This document shows positions 49,956 through 60,776 of a stretch of DNA of 64,000 bases, in pieces. The first letter of the stretch is position 1. Every line of letters begins with the position of its first letter. The translations under genes and the position numbers were made by a program. The stretch spans positions 54,098 to 118,097 of the forward strand of contig JAVXUO010001507.1 in assembly GCA_033065855.1 (NCBI GenBank), written 5' to 3'. Source of the stretch: Escallonia rubra. Taxonomy: Eukaryota; Streptophyta; Magnoliopsida; Escalloniales; Escalloniaceae. The notes beneath the pieces were generated by a model. That model was given only the letters and a program-made list of their open reading frames with translations. It was not told the origin of the DNA and did not search any database.

Positions 49956-50750
49956 GTGATCCCACCATCACACATGATCGTCGACATTCTCTCACGACTT
50001 CCCTCGAAAACTATCGTACGTCCAATGCAAGTGTGTGTGTGTGTGTGTGTGTGTGCAAGTCTTGGCGCAATCTGATCTCAGACCCTTGTTTTGCTAAATT
50101 CCATCTCCCTAGATCACCCGCCAGCCTTATCATTCTCCATCCTAGTTCATCCCACACGAGTGTTGTTACCCTTCCACGTTCTGCGTATGAAAGGGCGTAT
50201 CCCACTTCAGCGGTTAACGCGCTTGGGTCAAGTTCAATGACCGGCCAGTACAAGGTGGTGAGAATCTGTCAGTGGCCAGTGGATGATCCCCAATCATCTT
50301 CGTTCAAATCGGAGAGCGAGGTCTACACACTCGGGACAGGTAAATGGAGGAACATTGGGCATGTCTCATTCTTGCATGATTGTCGTTTGAGTGCTGTAAC
50401 TCTGAATGACAACCTTCATTGGTTGGCTTGTGAGCAAGAAAGTCCTGCTTCGGTGTGTGCCTTTGACATTGAGAAAGAGTTATTTCGAGCGATATCCGCT
50501 CCTTCTCAATCAACCCCAGGAACTCGACTGAAGAGCCTGGGAGTTCTAAATGGTTGTGTGTGTGTGTGTGTGACAATAGCTCGAGCTCTGGCATATCCAT
50601 TTGGGTGATGAAGGATTATGGAGTCGTGGAGTACGTGTGATTGTCATCAACAAGGTTGAAAATTGTTTGTCATGGGAAGTTCTCTTGCGGAGTGTATATC
50701 AATCTATACAATGCCGAAGGTCATCGTACAAGCCGATAAGATTTTACACA
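49956..50750 (+). pseudogene. F-box protein with F-box-associated domain, broken at two GT microsatellites
   Basis: An F-box is readable at about 49962-50030 (PSHMIVDILSRLPSKTIV). The frame then shifts within (GT)n at about 50034-50055; the next frame gives CKSWRNLISDPCFAKFHL and a partial F-box-associated domain (YKVVRIC, SEVYTLGTGKWRNIG, LHWLACEQE, FDIEKELFRAI) to about 50553. A second (GT)n (about 50554-50572) shifts the frame again, after which SSSSGISIWVMKDYGVVEY appears. Intact relatives (F-box/kelch-like SCF subunits) are continuous through these points, with Cys-Val-Cys codons where the GT tracts lie. A stop just before the F-box (about 49950) also separates it from any upstream start. 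The product would have been a substrate adaptor of an SCF ubiquitin ligase. Confidence 0.82.
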
Positions 50751-50776
50751 GTATTGAGATCCACATTTAATGAGAT

Positions 50777-51013
50777 CTACTTGTGTAAATGAGCTAGGTC
50801 AGGATCGTCCAGGCTCAGATCCAACCATCCATTTAAGCGCATGTACTCAATATAGTGATCTGGGGGCTTCACTGCACGAACATTTCTTGGCGTATAGCCA
50901 TAAATCCTCTCAAGATCCCGAGCAAGCCACCGGACATATGCACGGTCCAGTGGAGGCACAATCTTCAGGAGTATCTCTTCCTTCTCCTCTTGCTTTGCAG
51001 GCTTGTTTCCCAT
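50777..51013 (-). CDS. Small conserved plant protein of unknown function (78 aa)
   Basis: An intact frame MGNKPAKQEEKEEILLKIVP through VRWLARDLERIYGYTPRNVR and PPDHYIEYMRLNGWLDLSLD to a stop at 50777. The charged helical N-terminus, the Trp/Tyr-rich middle and a short acidic C-terminal stretch give a compact, non-membrane protein. I believe similar small proteins occur across plants but cannot name a domain or function. Just upstream of the ATG the strand reads CCACAG/GTTAGCTAAAC, an apparent acceptor site, so the leader is probably spliced from an upstream 5' exon, perhaps the one at 56637-56740. It lies tail to tail with the F-box pseudogene, about 30 bp apart. Confidence 0.75.
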   Translation of the reverse strand: MGNKPAKQEEKEEILLKIVPPLDRAYVRWLARDLERIYGYTPRNVRAVKPPDHYIEYMRLNGWLDLSLDDPDLAHLHK

Positions 51014-54000
51014 GTTTAGCTAACCTGTGGCTAACCCAAAAGTGGCAGTCAGAAATAAGCATGTTGAGAAATCTCTGGACAAACAAAAAGAAACAACAGA
51101 AAAAAACTTAGAGTGGATATAAGCCTAGAAACACAAAAGGAGAAGAGAGAGAACAATGTTTTGGAGGTACTGGTTCTACAAGCATTGCTTTCAACACCTT
51201 TGAAGGGTGACCTCAATGAGGGATTCGAACTATTAATATCCACACTTAAAATACAATTGTGATCTTTCACCCAGTTACCCCAAGAAAACATTCGAATAAT
51301 GCCAAGTTCTCTACAGAGAAGCACACAGTTCCAAAGGATGTGTTATAAAATCAGCTTGGAAGTCACAACCAAAAACCCATGTCTATAACCTACACTTAAA
51401 AAAATTCTGTGTCCAGAGCAGAATGTTCATGAAGGCAAGCAATTATTGCTTTTGCTCACAAACAAAAACTTCTATATTAACAGGATTCCACACCTTAAAA
51501 GGTCCATAAAGTAAATTATGGGATGTAGATAGCTTTAGCCTATATCTGAAGTAGTACAGTAACTCTTTATGTCTATCCACTACGTAAGGGAAGAGAGGGA
51601 CAAAGGATGTGGGTGGTGGCATTCTAATCTTGCTTTGTGGAACCCGGAGGAGTCCTCCTTTACCGGTCTTTCTGTGTTGGGCCCAGAATTTTGGAAGGAA
51701 AAATGTTCTGTTATCTGGGAGCAAAACGGTCTGAGACCCAAAAATAAGGTTCCGAAAAACAAATTTCATCAGGGATGTGGCATAACCTAATCTTGCAGTA
51801 TCAGGTTCCCCAGACTTGCGTTTTGGGGCAAAAATTTGACAGGCCTGACTATGAGGGACAGGTGCGCGACTTTGGTCAACGTATCAAAACCGGGTGTGGG
51901 TGTGGCGGGGTGTGCACAGGGTGCATGCCAGAATTACATCCTTTTAACTAAATGTCTGGATCTTGGTCGCGGCTCTGGCAGAGAGGAGACAGGTAGAAAT
52001 AGAAGAGGAGAAGGAACAACCCACCGGAGAGCGCCGGCAGCGGCAATGGTCCTCTGGCAGCAGCTGCAACCGACGGTGTCCAGCAGCATCAACGACGGGC
52101 TTCTCGTTGCAGAGCCGTTGTCGATAGCTCTCTTGTCGATATATGGTTACGATAAGTGATGACAGCTGTATCCAACTTAAACTAGCCCCAACACTTCCGA
52201 GAAATAATGGTAATAACTTTATCATATTTAGCTATGTACTTTCAATACTTCTAAACAACCACCAAATTAACAAACTCTTGTATTTTTGTTACACACATAT
52301 AATATATGGTAACAAATGTTTGCCGTATCCCCGCTGCACCAGCATCCTACTTTTTGAGGACCTGCACAGAATCCATGCTTCTTGGTGGCCTGATAATTTG
52401 GGGTGGGGTGGGGGGGTGAGAGATGGGATGAAGATACATTTTTATCATTTGGCAGGCTGAAGGAGAAAAGGGAAGCGACCTCCCATGGGCCACCACATGC
52501 TTCCTCCAAAAGTGGCCAAAGGAAGGAGTGTCTTATTTCACTTTCAGTCTTTTACTCTGTTCTATTTTCAGATCAATCTGACAACATTATTCAGTTCCAC
52601 TTACCTACTTAATTAAACAGAAGAAAGAAGAGGTTGCTTCCCTTGACGAAGATCCTTTTTGTCCAACCTACCTCTCCTTAAACTTTTCATACCCTAATAC
52701 CAAAAAGGCAATATAACTTCTAAGCGCAATGATTTCTTTTCTCGTACCATTAGCTTTTGAATTCATTATGACCAGTCAGCTTAACTTTTGTACATTTCAA
52801 AGAGGTTAAGAGGCTAAATGGCCAATTAGGCGTCCGTAGCTTACACAGACGAAGAAATAGAGTTATCGTACATAACTGGTCCCCCACTTCTCCGTGAGTG
52901 CACAATTTGAAGTGCGTGCATAAGAAAGGAGATACGGGGACTAAGAAGCGTTGTTTGCACCCACACCGCCAAATTTACCATGGTAGTGCCTGACACCATG
53001 AAGTATTTCTAGCTATCCTCCACCACAAACTTACAAACCAAGGCAGTTGGCACCACATGATCATATCCCTGTCGGAGTGATAATGTGGCAACTATTTTAG
53101 GGGTATTATCGACGAAACAAGTAAAAGTAGTACGATTAGTTAGTGAATATGTCCTTTTATCAATATTCACCAATCAAACCGAATAACCAAGCAAGCCACC
53201 ACCGGCTGCGCAACGCCGACCACCGTCTTGCCGTCACCTGAACCAATCACCATCAGCCGAATCTCAAGCTCACTGTTACCCTCGAACTCAAGCAATTCGT
53301 AAAAGCTCAAATGTTTTTTGGTCCAATTTGTCACGGGATCCATTGGGGAGGTCACCGGATCTACTTACCATTCAACGTGATAAAATATTGGAAAGGTTTC
53401 GTAGTCGCATATAAAGTTGAATGCGGCAGTCTTGTTTGTGTTTTGTGTTTGGGTGGTGTTGCAATAATGTTGATGGTGGTTGTGTCCTCAGCGAGTGGCA
53501 TTTGGCTGATGGTCATGGATGGAATGAGCAGAAGAATAGGTAATGAAAACCGTGGATTAGGCTGATTATTTTTTCAATAGAATTTGATAATGGTGGAGGT
53601 TTTTGTTTGCCGAAAAATTGTGCTCTGTGTGTGTTTGTGTATTTGGGTTTGTGCGTACATGTACATTCAGATTATGAAGATTGAGGAATAAGGTGGTTTT
53701 AATGATTACTGCTGCTCCAGGTGGTGGTGTTGTGGGTTGGCAATGGTGGGGGAGGCAATGGGGAAGGCTTGTGAGGGTGGTGACAGTTTGAGAAGGCAAT
53801 GGATTATGACGATGGTGAAAACTAAAAAAATCAAAAAACAAAGAAGAGGCAAAGAATTTTTATTTTTTTTGCACAGATAGTATACTTCCAAAACCCTTGT
53901 AAATATCTGCTACATCCGCATTCCGGTGTAATAATGGCCGGAACATGGTCGTGTGGTGCCAGCTGCAATAGTTGGTAAATTTTTTGGTGCAAGATAGCTG

Positions 54001-56636
54001 GAAAATTTTTGTGGTGCTAGGCACTACTGCAGATAAACTTGGCGGTGTTGATGTGTAATTAACCCACTTAAGCATACCCTCATAGAAGGCTTAAACTAAG
54101 TTAAGCCTAGGCACCTAATAGATTCCCAGTTACTAACCAAAATAATATAAGTGTCCCACTTATTCCAAATCATACGTACATAATCAACTCCACTCTGTAA
54201 TTCAACCGTCCTGAAGCCTTTGCTATCTCACGCTGACTTGGTTATCCAATCTTTTATGCATAATACTAAAAAATTGATAGACAGGCCCAGTGAGGAAACA
54301 CTAAACAGGAATACCTACTCATAATACTTTGCCCGTACAGGCTTAAACTCCACATATAGGTGGCAATTGGCACATATCAGAAATTCACATCCCCAACACA
54401 GTCGTAGTGAAAAGGTTGCTCAAGTTGTCATCCACTCCCATTATGTGCCTCTCTATACCTTCCACATCCCAACTCTTATACGAGCCAGCGAAGATTATCT
54501 TATGCAGTAAAAGTCCACTTGAACAGACATGCAATTATCTATTCAGCACCAAAGAATATGGACTACCAGTCTACATCGCAAGCTCAAGCCTGCTCAAGCA
54601 CCAAACTAGGACATACAAAACTAGCTGGAAATGGCAATATAAACCTTGAAGCTGGTAAGGCAAAAGCCTAGTCATCCCACCAAATAGGTAATCTTGTTAG
54701 TAGGAACTTAGCACGGATTCAATTTGGACCTAATGAAATTCAGAAGTAAAAAGGCTGTTGTATTTGATATCTATTTTAGATTGGCAACATATTAGTCTGC
54801 TTCAGGTCCTACAGTGTGATCCATAAAGTTGGAATTAAGTATGCAATACTTTTAAGCTTTGGAGAATAGAATAGCTTTACTACTGAAGTTAATGTCTTCC
54901 AACTTTTCATGTCTTAAATAGTAGATCATCTTTATTATAAGGGTCGAAGAGCATTATTCACCTAATGCTGCCTGATCTTGGCAAATATTAAAGATATTAA
55001 GACTACTTCCTAGGATCTTCTTCTTTTTCTTCGTTTTTCTTTTTGCTAGATCATAATCAGAATATTCAAGAATAGGAGTTTACGTAATATCGGGGTACTT
55101 CAGTCCTTGTGGTTTAGGTCTAGCAAGATACCAACCCTCCTTGGGTGTCATGCCATCTAAGCTATTATATATCCCAATGATATCTTTATCATTCTTTTCA
55201 ATCCTAAAATGCCCAATTCTTTCCTCATCAAGTACTCTTCTGTAGAAACCAACAAACCCTACAAAAGTTTCTTACTTTTCACGTGTACCATCCATGTAAC
55301 AATAAACAGGGCTTAAGCAACCCTCTCTCTGTGGAGAATTCTTAAGCTTTTCATCTCTCTAGAGAACTTGATAAGCACACACTATTCGTTTATGACAAAT
55401 AAATATTTCCAACACCCACCAAATTAAGCCTGCCAATCAAGTATGTAAGCCATCTAAAACTCATCATTCGCCAATACACAATGGATGCTCTGATATTGGT
55501 ATTAGCATTAAATTCAAAACTTGCAACCATCCAGTAAAGTTCACGTTTTAGACACCCTCAAGGAGAATCGAACGACGCTTAAGCAGAGTGTTCAGATTAT
55601 TACGGCCAAACTTTAACAATTAAGCACGCATACTCGGTGACTCAACTCAAACTTCCATCACAAGCAACAGTTAACAATTAAGCACACCAACTTGGTGGCT
55701 CTCAACTCAAACTTCCATTTCCAACTTTATATGACTCGCTCTGACATCCTAAAGCCTTAAAACCCCACTGTTTGCAGAGTTCTGACAAAATTTTGCTAAA
55801 TTTCATGCATCAAACAGACCCTCAACATAGCCAGAAGTCAATCATTTCCTTCTAACAAGCCTACCTCCTTTTTCACATTTAAAAAAGCTTAATCTACCAT
55901 ATTTTCAACCAAACTACCGCAATTGAATGAAGAAATCAGAGTTTTGGTAGTCCCACACAATCAAACACAGGACAAGCTTATCACATGAGACAGTTATTGA
56001 CAGAAGCTTGTTACTCTATTGAAGCTTATCAATGTTGCTTCTGTCAATTCTCATTTTGTAGATTAAACATCCTCCCCGTATGAGTTCTGGTAATCCATTT
56101 CACAAGACACCAGAGTGTAAATAAACCTTACTAGCTAAGAAAAATATGAGGGAAAACAAAATTAATGTATTTGAAATGCAATCAATCATGAGTAAAGCTA
56201 ACAATGCGCATGCATATAAAACAAACCCTAAAGTTAACGCAACGCAACGCCACGCTTGTTCCACTTGTTTTTTACGACGGTTGGAGCTTTAAGATACTTT
56301 TATATCCTTTTTTCTTCTCTTTCGAAAGTGAGAGCCTCAACATAGCTAAAATAGAGCAACTCAGAAGGAATCAATCCGCTAGATGCCCAATACAATACAC
56401 CGCCTCCTTTCCGTAGGATCTTTAGCTAACATGTAAACATCAAACTCCAACAGAAATCAATCCATTAGATAAGTATTGTTTGGCAAGTCTAAGCTGAGGT
56501 AGAACAATTAGTGAAGTCGACATTCACGTGTACTCAATCTATCAAAGAATTCCAAAAAAGTCAAATAACCTAGTATCGACGAAAGCTCCTAATCACAGCA
56601 ATTACGAAACTAGATGGAAAGGATATAAGAACTCAC
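51014..56636 (-). other. Long region without a supported gene; possible 5' leader intron of the 78-aa gene
   Basis: About 5.6 kb with no convincing complete gene. Within it: a coding-like orphan at 55076-55280 (-), low-complexity GGTGG sequence near 53400-53850, and a tRNA-B-box-like word (GTTCGAATCC, minus strand, about 51223-51232) that could mark a SINE. If the 5' exon at 56637 belongs to the 78-aa gene, this is its intron. Confidence 0.4.
55076..55280 (-). pseudogene. Unrecognised coding-like fragment
   Basis: The minus strand gives an uninterrupted stretch of 68 codons between stops, with strong protein character: GFYRRVLDEERIGHFRIEKN, then IYNSLDGMTPKEGWYLARPK and a Pro-rich end PQGLKYPDIT before a stop. 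Composition and motif density look like real protein, but there is no start and I do not recognise the family. It could be an isolated exon, a captured gene piece or part of a degenerate mobile element. Confidence 0.45.
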
Positions 56637-56740
56637 CGTCTCACGGAGAGATGAACGGCGGTTGGTCACAGAGGTAGAAGTGTGCGAATAATTTCGAGGG
56701 AGATAAAGAAGCAGTGTTTATTTCCGCCGGCATGTGTGAT
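56637..56740 (-). other. Probable 5' untranslated exon with donor site of a minus-strand gene
   Basis: On the minus strand a CT-rich leader-like segment ends GTGAGACG/GTGAGTTC, a strong plant donor at 56637/56636. Further upstream the DNA becomes AT-rich promoter-like sequence. No ATG-led frame continues from it, so it is best read as a non-coding first exon. Which gene it serves is not shown; the 78-aa gene at 50777-51013 is the nearest intact candidate on this strand. Confidence 0.45.
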
Positions 56741-57429
56741 GTGTCTTGATATTTTGAACTTTACGTGTATTTATTTTGTGTTTTTCGATTTTTAAAATAG
56801 GTACAAAACTTGTTTTTTTTTACCAATTGCAGTTGAAAATGCGTTTTAGCTTTATCATCACCAGTCGAGGTGGTACACGCATGTGCAAAAATAAAATTAA
56901 TAATATAAAATTTTGTTCAAAAAAATCAAGCATCTCGAATAAATATTTATTATGACGTTCGACAAAATGAATTTTAAACTATGAAAACTAAACATGCCCT
57001 ATAAATAGTTTTTTTTATTATTTAAACTTTTATTTTGTGTCATTTTTTCAAAAACAACTACAGAAAACCAAGTGTAAACATTCTACATCGGTAGTTATCG
57101 TGGTGGCACACACAAAATATCTGCAAAAATGAAGGTAGTAATATAATATTTTAATAATTAAAAATAAGCTTGGTCTTTAAATTATATTATTATTATATTG
57201 TTTAATGAATTTGGAATGGCCCATGTAAAACAATAAAGTTATTTGAAATTTGTTACAAAAATCAAGTATGATATATAAGTATTTTAAAATGCGAAAACCA
57301 AACATGTCCTTAAGGTAGTTATTTACTATTTAATGTCAAGTGTCATCATTTTATATAATTAGTTATGTAACACCAAAGAGGTGTTACACTAAAACGGATT
57401 TTCTCCTTATATAGAGAATAGATTATATA

Positions 57430-57466
<37 letters not shown>
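56741..57466. other. AT-rich intergenic DNA
   Basis: No gene is seen. It ends in (TA)n at about 57427-57466. Confidence 0.5.
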
Positions 57467-57467
<1 letters not shown>

Positions 57468-57566
57468 GAGCTGATCCGTTGAGAGCGCTAGCAAAATAGG
57501 AGAAGTTGCAAGCGCGATCCGTCCGCCATCCTGAAAGATGGACGGCCTAGATCGCGCCTTTTTCGA
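57467..57566. repeat. Short relative of the Pack-MULE terminus
   Basis: GGGAGCTGATCCGTTGAGAG and the following GCGCTAGCAAAAT match the left end of the element at 14365, again directly after a (TA)n tract. The hairpin that follows has different bases (CCGTC...GACGG with CATC/GATG) but the same layout. It may be a solo end or a minimal element. Confidence 0.7.
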
Positions 57567-57610
<44 letters not shown>

Positions 57611-57723
57611 TGAAAGCCGAAACTGAGAGAATGTTGTCCAGTCATCGCTTACTTAGACAATCTCTTACTTCACCATGTTGACTTTTCTATTTTGAATTTT
57701 TAAAATATTCTAAATTTACTTAC
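57567..57723. mobile_element. Helitron-like 5' part, interrupted by the LTR retrotransposon
   Basis: It starts TCATATATAT and has (TA)n and then GCCGAAACTGAGAGAATG followed by GTTGTCCAGTCATCGCTTAC, matching the elements at 42540 and 46296. It stops at the left LTR boundary (57724), so the retrotransposon inserted into this copy; the 3' half should lie beyond the window. Confidence 0.65.
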
Positions 57724-59108
57724 TGTTCCCAACCCATATTGGTTAGACCTAATGGCGCGCTAGGGGTCCCACTACGCGCGAACACGTCAACATTGTCAAC
57801 GGTTAATCTTCCAGCGCATCAAACCGGTCAATGCCCGCGCACCCAAGACACGTGTTTTTCTCGCTTCACGTGCTTCGTGTGCGACTTAGACTTTTTTATT
57901 TTGCATTAACGTCGCTCACGCTAGCGCAATCGTCACACCAAGATCACCCAAACACCTTACCAAAAATGTCGACCGACGGCGCAACCGAAGCAACAGGGTC
58001 AACGGGCAAAGGCCTTGGCCCACCCCATGGGGTCGGCCTCGGCCTCACCCAAGACCATGGGGTCGGCCTCGGCCTCACCCAAGGTCATGGGGTCGGCCTC
58101 GGCCTCCCATAGGGGTTTGGCCTTGGCCTTTCCCCCCGTTTCTTCACTCTTCGCGCAAAGTCCTTTTTGCACCGTTTTCGCTTCGTACATGACTCTGGCA
58201 CCTTGTTCGTCATATGGGTACGATTCTTGGTAGCATGCTCATCGCAACACGACTTTCGGATTCGTCATTTCTTATCAAAACACCTACCGACGGTGCGCAC
58301 GAAGTTCACAAAAGGAGAAATTGTCTTGGGCACCAAAAATGGAATTTGGCCATTTGGCCTTGGCCAACCTCAGGGGGTCGGCCTCGGCCTTCCCCAGGCC
58401 TAAGGGTCGGCCTCGGCCATTTTCCCCCGGTGGTTCACCCCTCCGCGCAAACCCCTTTTTCGCACTCTCTTCGCTTCGTACGCTTTGCGCGTGACTTTGA
58501 CACTTCGTTCGTCATGTGAATACGATTCGCATCGACACGCTCGTCGTAGTGCAACTTCCGGATTTGCCTTTGCTTATCAAAACACCTACCGTCGGCACGC
58601 ACGAAGTTCACCAAAGGGGGGAGTAGCCTTGGCCTCCCTTCATGGGAATTGGCCTTATACCTTAGCCACCCCCTAGGGTCGGCCTCGGCCTCACCAAGGG
58701 GTCGGCCTCGGCCTCACCAGGGGTGGTGGCCTTGGCCTCCCCCCCTCAATGTTCGGCCTATGGCCTTCCCTCTTGCGCGCACTTGTTTTCCCGAGTCTTT
58801 GCACCTCCGCGATGTTTACGGATGTTCGTCGTGCATCACCTTACAGACGTTCGTACATCAACTTCACGACGTCCGTCGTCCGTCAACTTCGCGACGTCCG
58901 TCGTCCGTCAACCTCGCGACGTCCGTCGCCCGGGACCACACGCCGCTCCCGCGATGCCCGTCACCCAAAGTCGCGCGTTACAGCCGAATGACCCGTCGCC
59001 GACGACCGCATACTATCACTCCCAACTTTGTCACTACTACATGTTGCATTCATTATCTTGTTATGGCAGGTACACTTAGCTCACATCCTGTCTTCAAGAC
59101 ACACGACG

Positions 59109-59310
59109 CGCGCCCTCGCGCCATTCTCATGATACGTGCCCCGGCACCAAATATTGTTCCGCGACGTTCGTCGCCGCGCCCTTGCGCCATTCTCATGGTA
59201 CGTGCCACGGCACCAAATATTGCTCCGCGACGTTCGTCGCCGCCCCCCTGCGCCATTCTCATGATACGTGCCCCGGCACCAAGTATTGCTTCGCGACGAT
59301 TGTCGCCGCG
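59109..59310 (+). repeat. 66-bp tandem array, about 3 copies, in the LTR
   Basis: Units contain GCGCCATTCTCATGATACGT and GCACCAAATATTG, with point differences between copies; a degenerate partial copy follows. Confidence 0.85.
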
Positions 59311-59388
59311 CCACTTTCACAACACGTGCACCAGGTATTGTCTCGTGCTATAAGCACCGCGCTCATGCGCCACAATCATGTTGCATAC

Positions 59389-59905
59389 TACCGGGATGGG
59401 CTCACAACCTTATAGCCATCGCCGTCTCAATCAAAAGGGAGGCTTCGACCTCGTACCGGGATGGGCTCACAACCTTATAGCCATCGCCGTCTCAATCAAA
59501 AGGGAGGCTTCGGCCTCGTACCGGGATGGGCTCACAACCTTATAGCCATCGCCGTCTCAATCAAAAGGGAGGCTTCGACCTCGTACCGGGATGGGCTCAC
59601 AACCTTATAGCCATCGCCGTCTCAATCAAAAGGGAGGCTTCGGCCTCGTACCGGGATGGGCTCACAACCTTATAGCCATCGCCGTCTCAATCAAAAGGGA
59701 GGCTTCGGCCTCGTACCGGGATGGGCTCACAACCTTATAGCCATCGCCGTCTCAATCAAAAGGGAGGCTTCGGCCTCGTACCGGGATGGGCTCACAACCT
59801 TATAGCCATCGCCGTCTCAATCACAAGGGGGGCTTCGGCCTCCATACCGGGATGGGCTCACAACCTCATAGCCATCGCCGTCACAGTCACAGAGGGCTCC
59901 GGTAC
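59389..59905 (+). repeat. 65-bp tandem array, 8 copies, in the LTR
   Basis: Units start TACCGGGATGGGCTCACAAC at 59389, 59454, 59519, 59584, 59649, 59714, 59779 and 59845. Six are almost identical, differing mainly at one G/A position (CTTCGGCC or CTTCGACC); the last two are diverged. There are no spacers, so it is not CRISPR-like. Confidence 0.95.
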
Positions 59906-60349
59906 GAGGACCCCTCGCCACGGACTCGGAGCACTGAGATGCGACCATGTCCACTCGCATTACTGTCAATCGTCGACATCACACGGGCAATGACCCTCGG
60001 GTCACTCCGGGACGGGAGCAGGTCCTTGGAGGGCATCGCGCCTAGTCCGCCTGGCGGTTGGCTACAGGGGTAACCCTCACCACTGTCAGGTTATCTGCGC
60101 GTCTCTTGACGCACCTCATGGGATTCAGTAAGGGCTTGGATTGGTGGCTGGGGCAACGGGTTTACTCTGACCATGCCGTCATGGTATGGTCAGTCTTCTC
60201 AGACAGGCAGAGCGACGCTGTGCGAGGCGGGCAACGCGAATTTGGGAACCGGCAGTCCAACGGAGAACCGGTATTTTGGGACCCCCCTGGTGACGTGTCA
60301 CTCCCGGGGGACGACATGTGGCACTTTATGACATAAGCACATTGTTCTC

Positions 60350-60357
60350 TATAAATA
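60350..60357 (+). promoter_or_regulatory. TATA box of the LTR promoter
   Basis: TATAAATA sits about 350 bp before the LTR end in non-repetitive sequence. Transcription would start roughly 30 bp downstream, giving an R-U5 of about 320 bp. Confidence 0.65.
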
Positions 60358-60712
60358 GTGAACTTTACAACTCAAAAGAGGACTTTTGGCTTTTCTTACA
60401 AAAATCACTTTCTCACTCTAGAATTTGGGAGCTCTTGGATTCTAGTGAGAGAAACGTAACTTTGGACCGTAACTTCGGACCGTAGCATTGGACCCTGACT
60501 TGGACCCTGACTCGGACTATCGACTGCCGGCCCTGTTCGTCTTAGCTTTGCCTTCGCAGCACTGCCATTCCTCACGGCCCGTCTGAGAAGCCTTGCCCTC
60601 AGCCCTTACTCCGTCTTTGCTGTCTCCCACTTTGTATACTTGGAAGCTGACACGGACTGCAGCCTTTGTGGCACCTCCACGTAAGTACGAACCCAATTCC
60701 GTGGCATCATTT

Positions 60713-60730
60713 TGGCGACTCCGCTGGGGA
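60713..60730 (+). other. Primer-binding site
   Basis: TGGCGACTCCGCTGGGGA, six bases after the LTR end. Tat/Ogre-type elements carry near-identical sites, reported as complementary to the 3' end of a tRNA-Arg; the tRNA assignment is from family knowledge. Confidence 0.75.
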
Positions 60731-60776
60731 GGTGAGCATCGTACTGCAGTCTTTCTACCTTCCACACTTAATCTCC

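Larger units (their letters stand above)
57724..60706 (+). repeat. 5' LTR, about 2.98 kb, built largely from tandem arrays
   Basis: It starts TGTTCCCAACCC and ends ATTCCGTGGCA. Within it are GGTCGGCCTCGGCCTCACC clusters (about 58024-58115, 58376-58415, 58676-58725), a roughly 290-bp duplication (about 58154-58335 resembles 58443-58632), a GCGACGTCCGTCGTCCGTCAA array (about 58865-58930), a 66-bp array (about 59109-59310) and a 65-bp array (59389-59905). The TATA box and the final 350 bp are unique sequence. The second LTR is outside the window, so the exact ends are inferred from TG...CA and the primer-binding site. Confidence 0.78.

Noticed and set aside
51215-51260. tRNA-like B-box word (GTTCGAATCC, minus strand)
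   Set aside because: No cloverleaf could be assembled and no clear A box at the right distance; at most a SINE remnant.
53167-53355. 62-residue minus-strand frame with protein-like text (FYELLEFEGNSELEIRLMVI)
   Set aside because: No family, start or splice support, and it borders GGTGG low-complexity repeat DNA; too weak to call.
58649-59353. 234-codon open frame in the retrotransposon LTR
   Set aside because: It runs through GC-rich tandem arrays lacking stop codons and its translation merely repeats with the arrays; overlapping frames are open on both strands.
59389-59905. Regular 65-bp array considered as CRISPR-like
   Set aside because: No unique spacers, copies are directly contiguous, and the setting is a plant retrotransposon LTR.
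60666-60776. Gag start at the upstream ATG (60666)
   Set aside because: That ATG lies inside the LTR and the frame would cross the primer-binding site; 60777 is the natural start.
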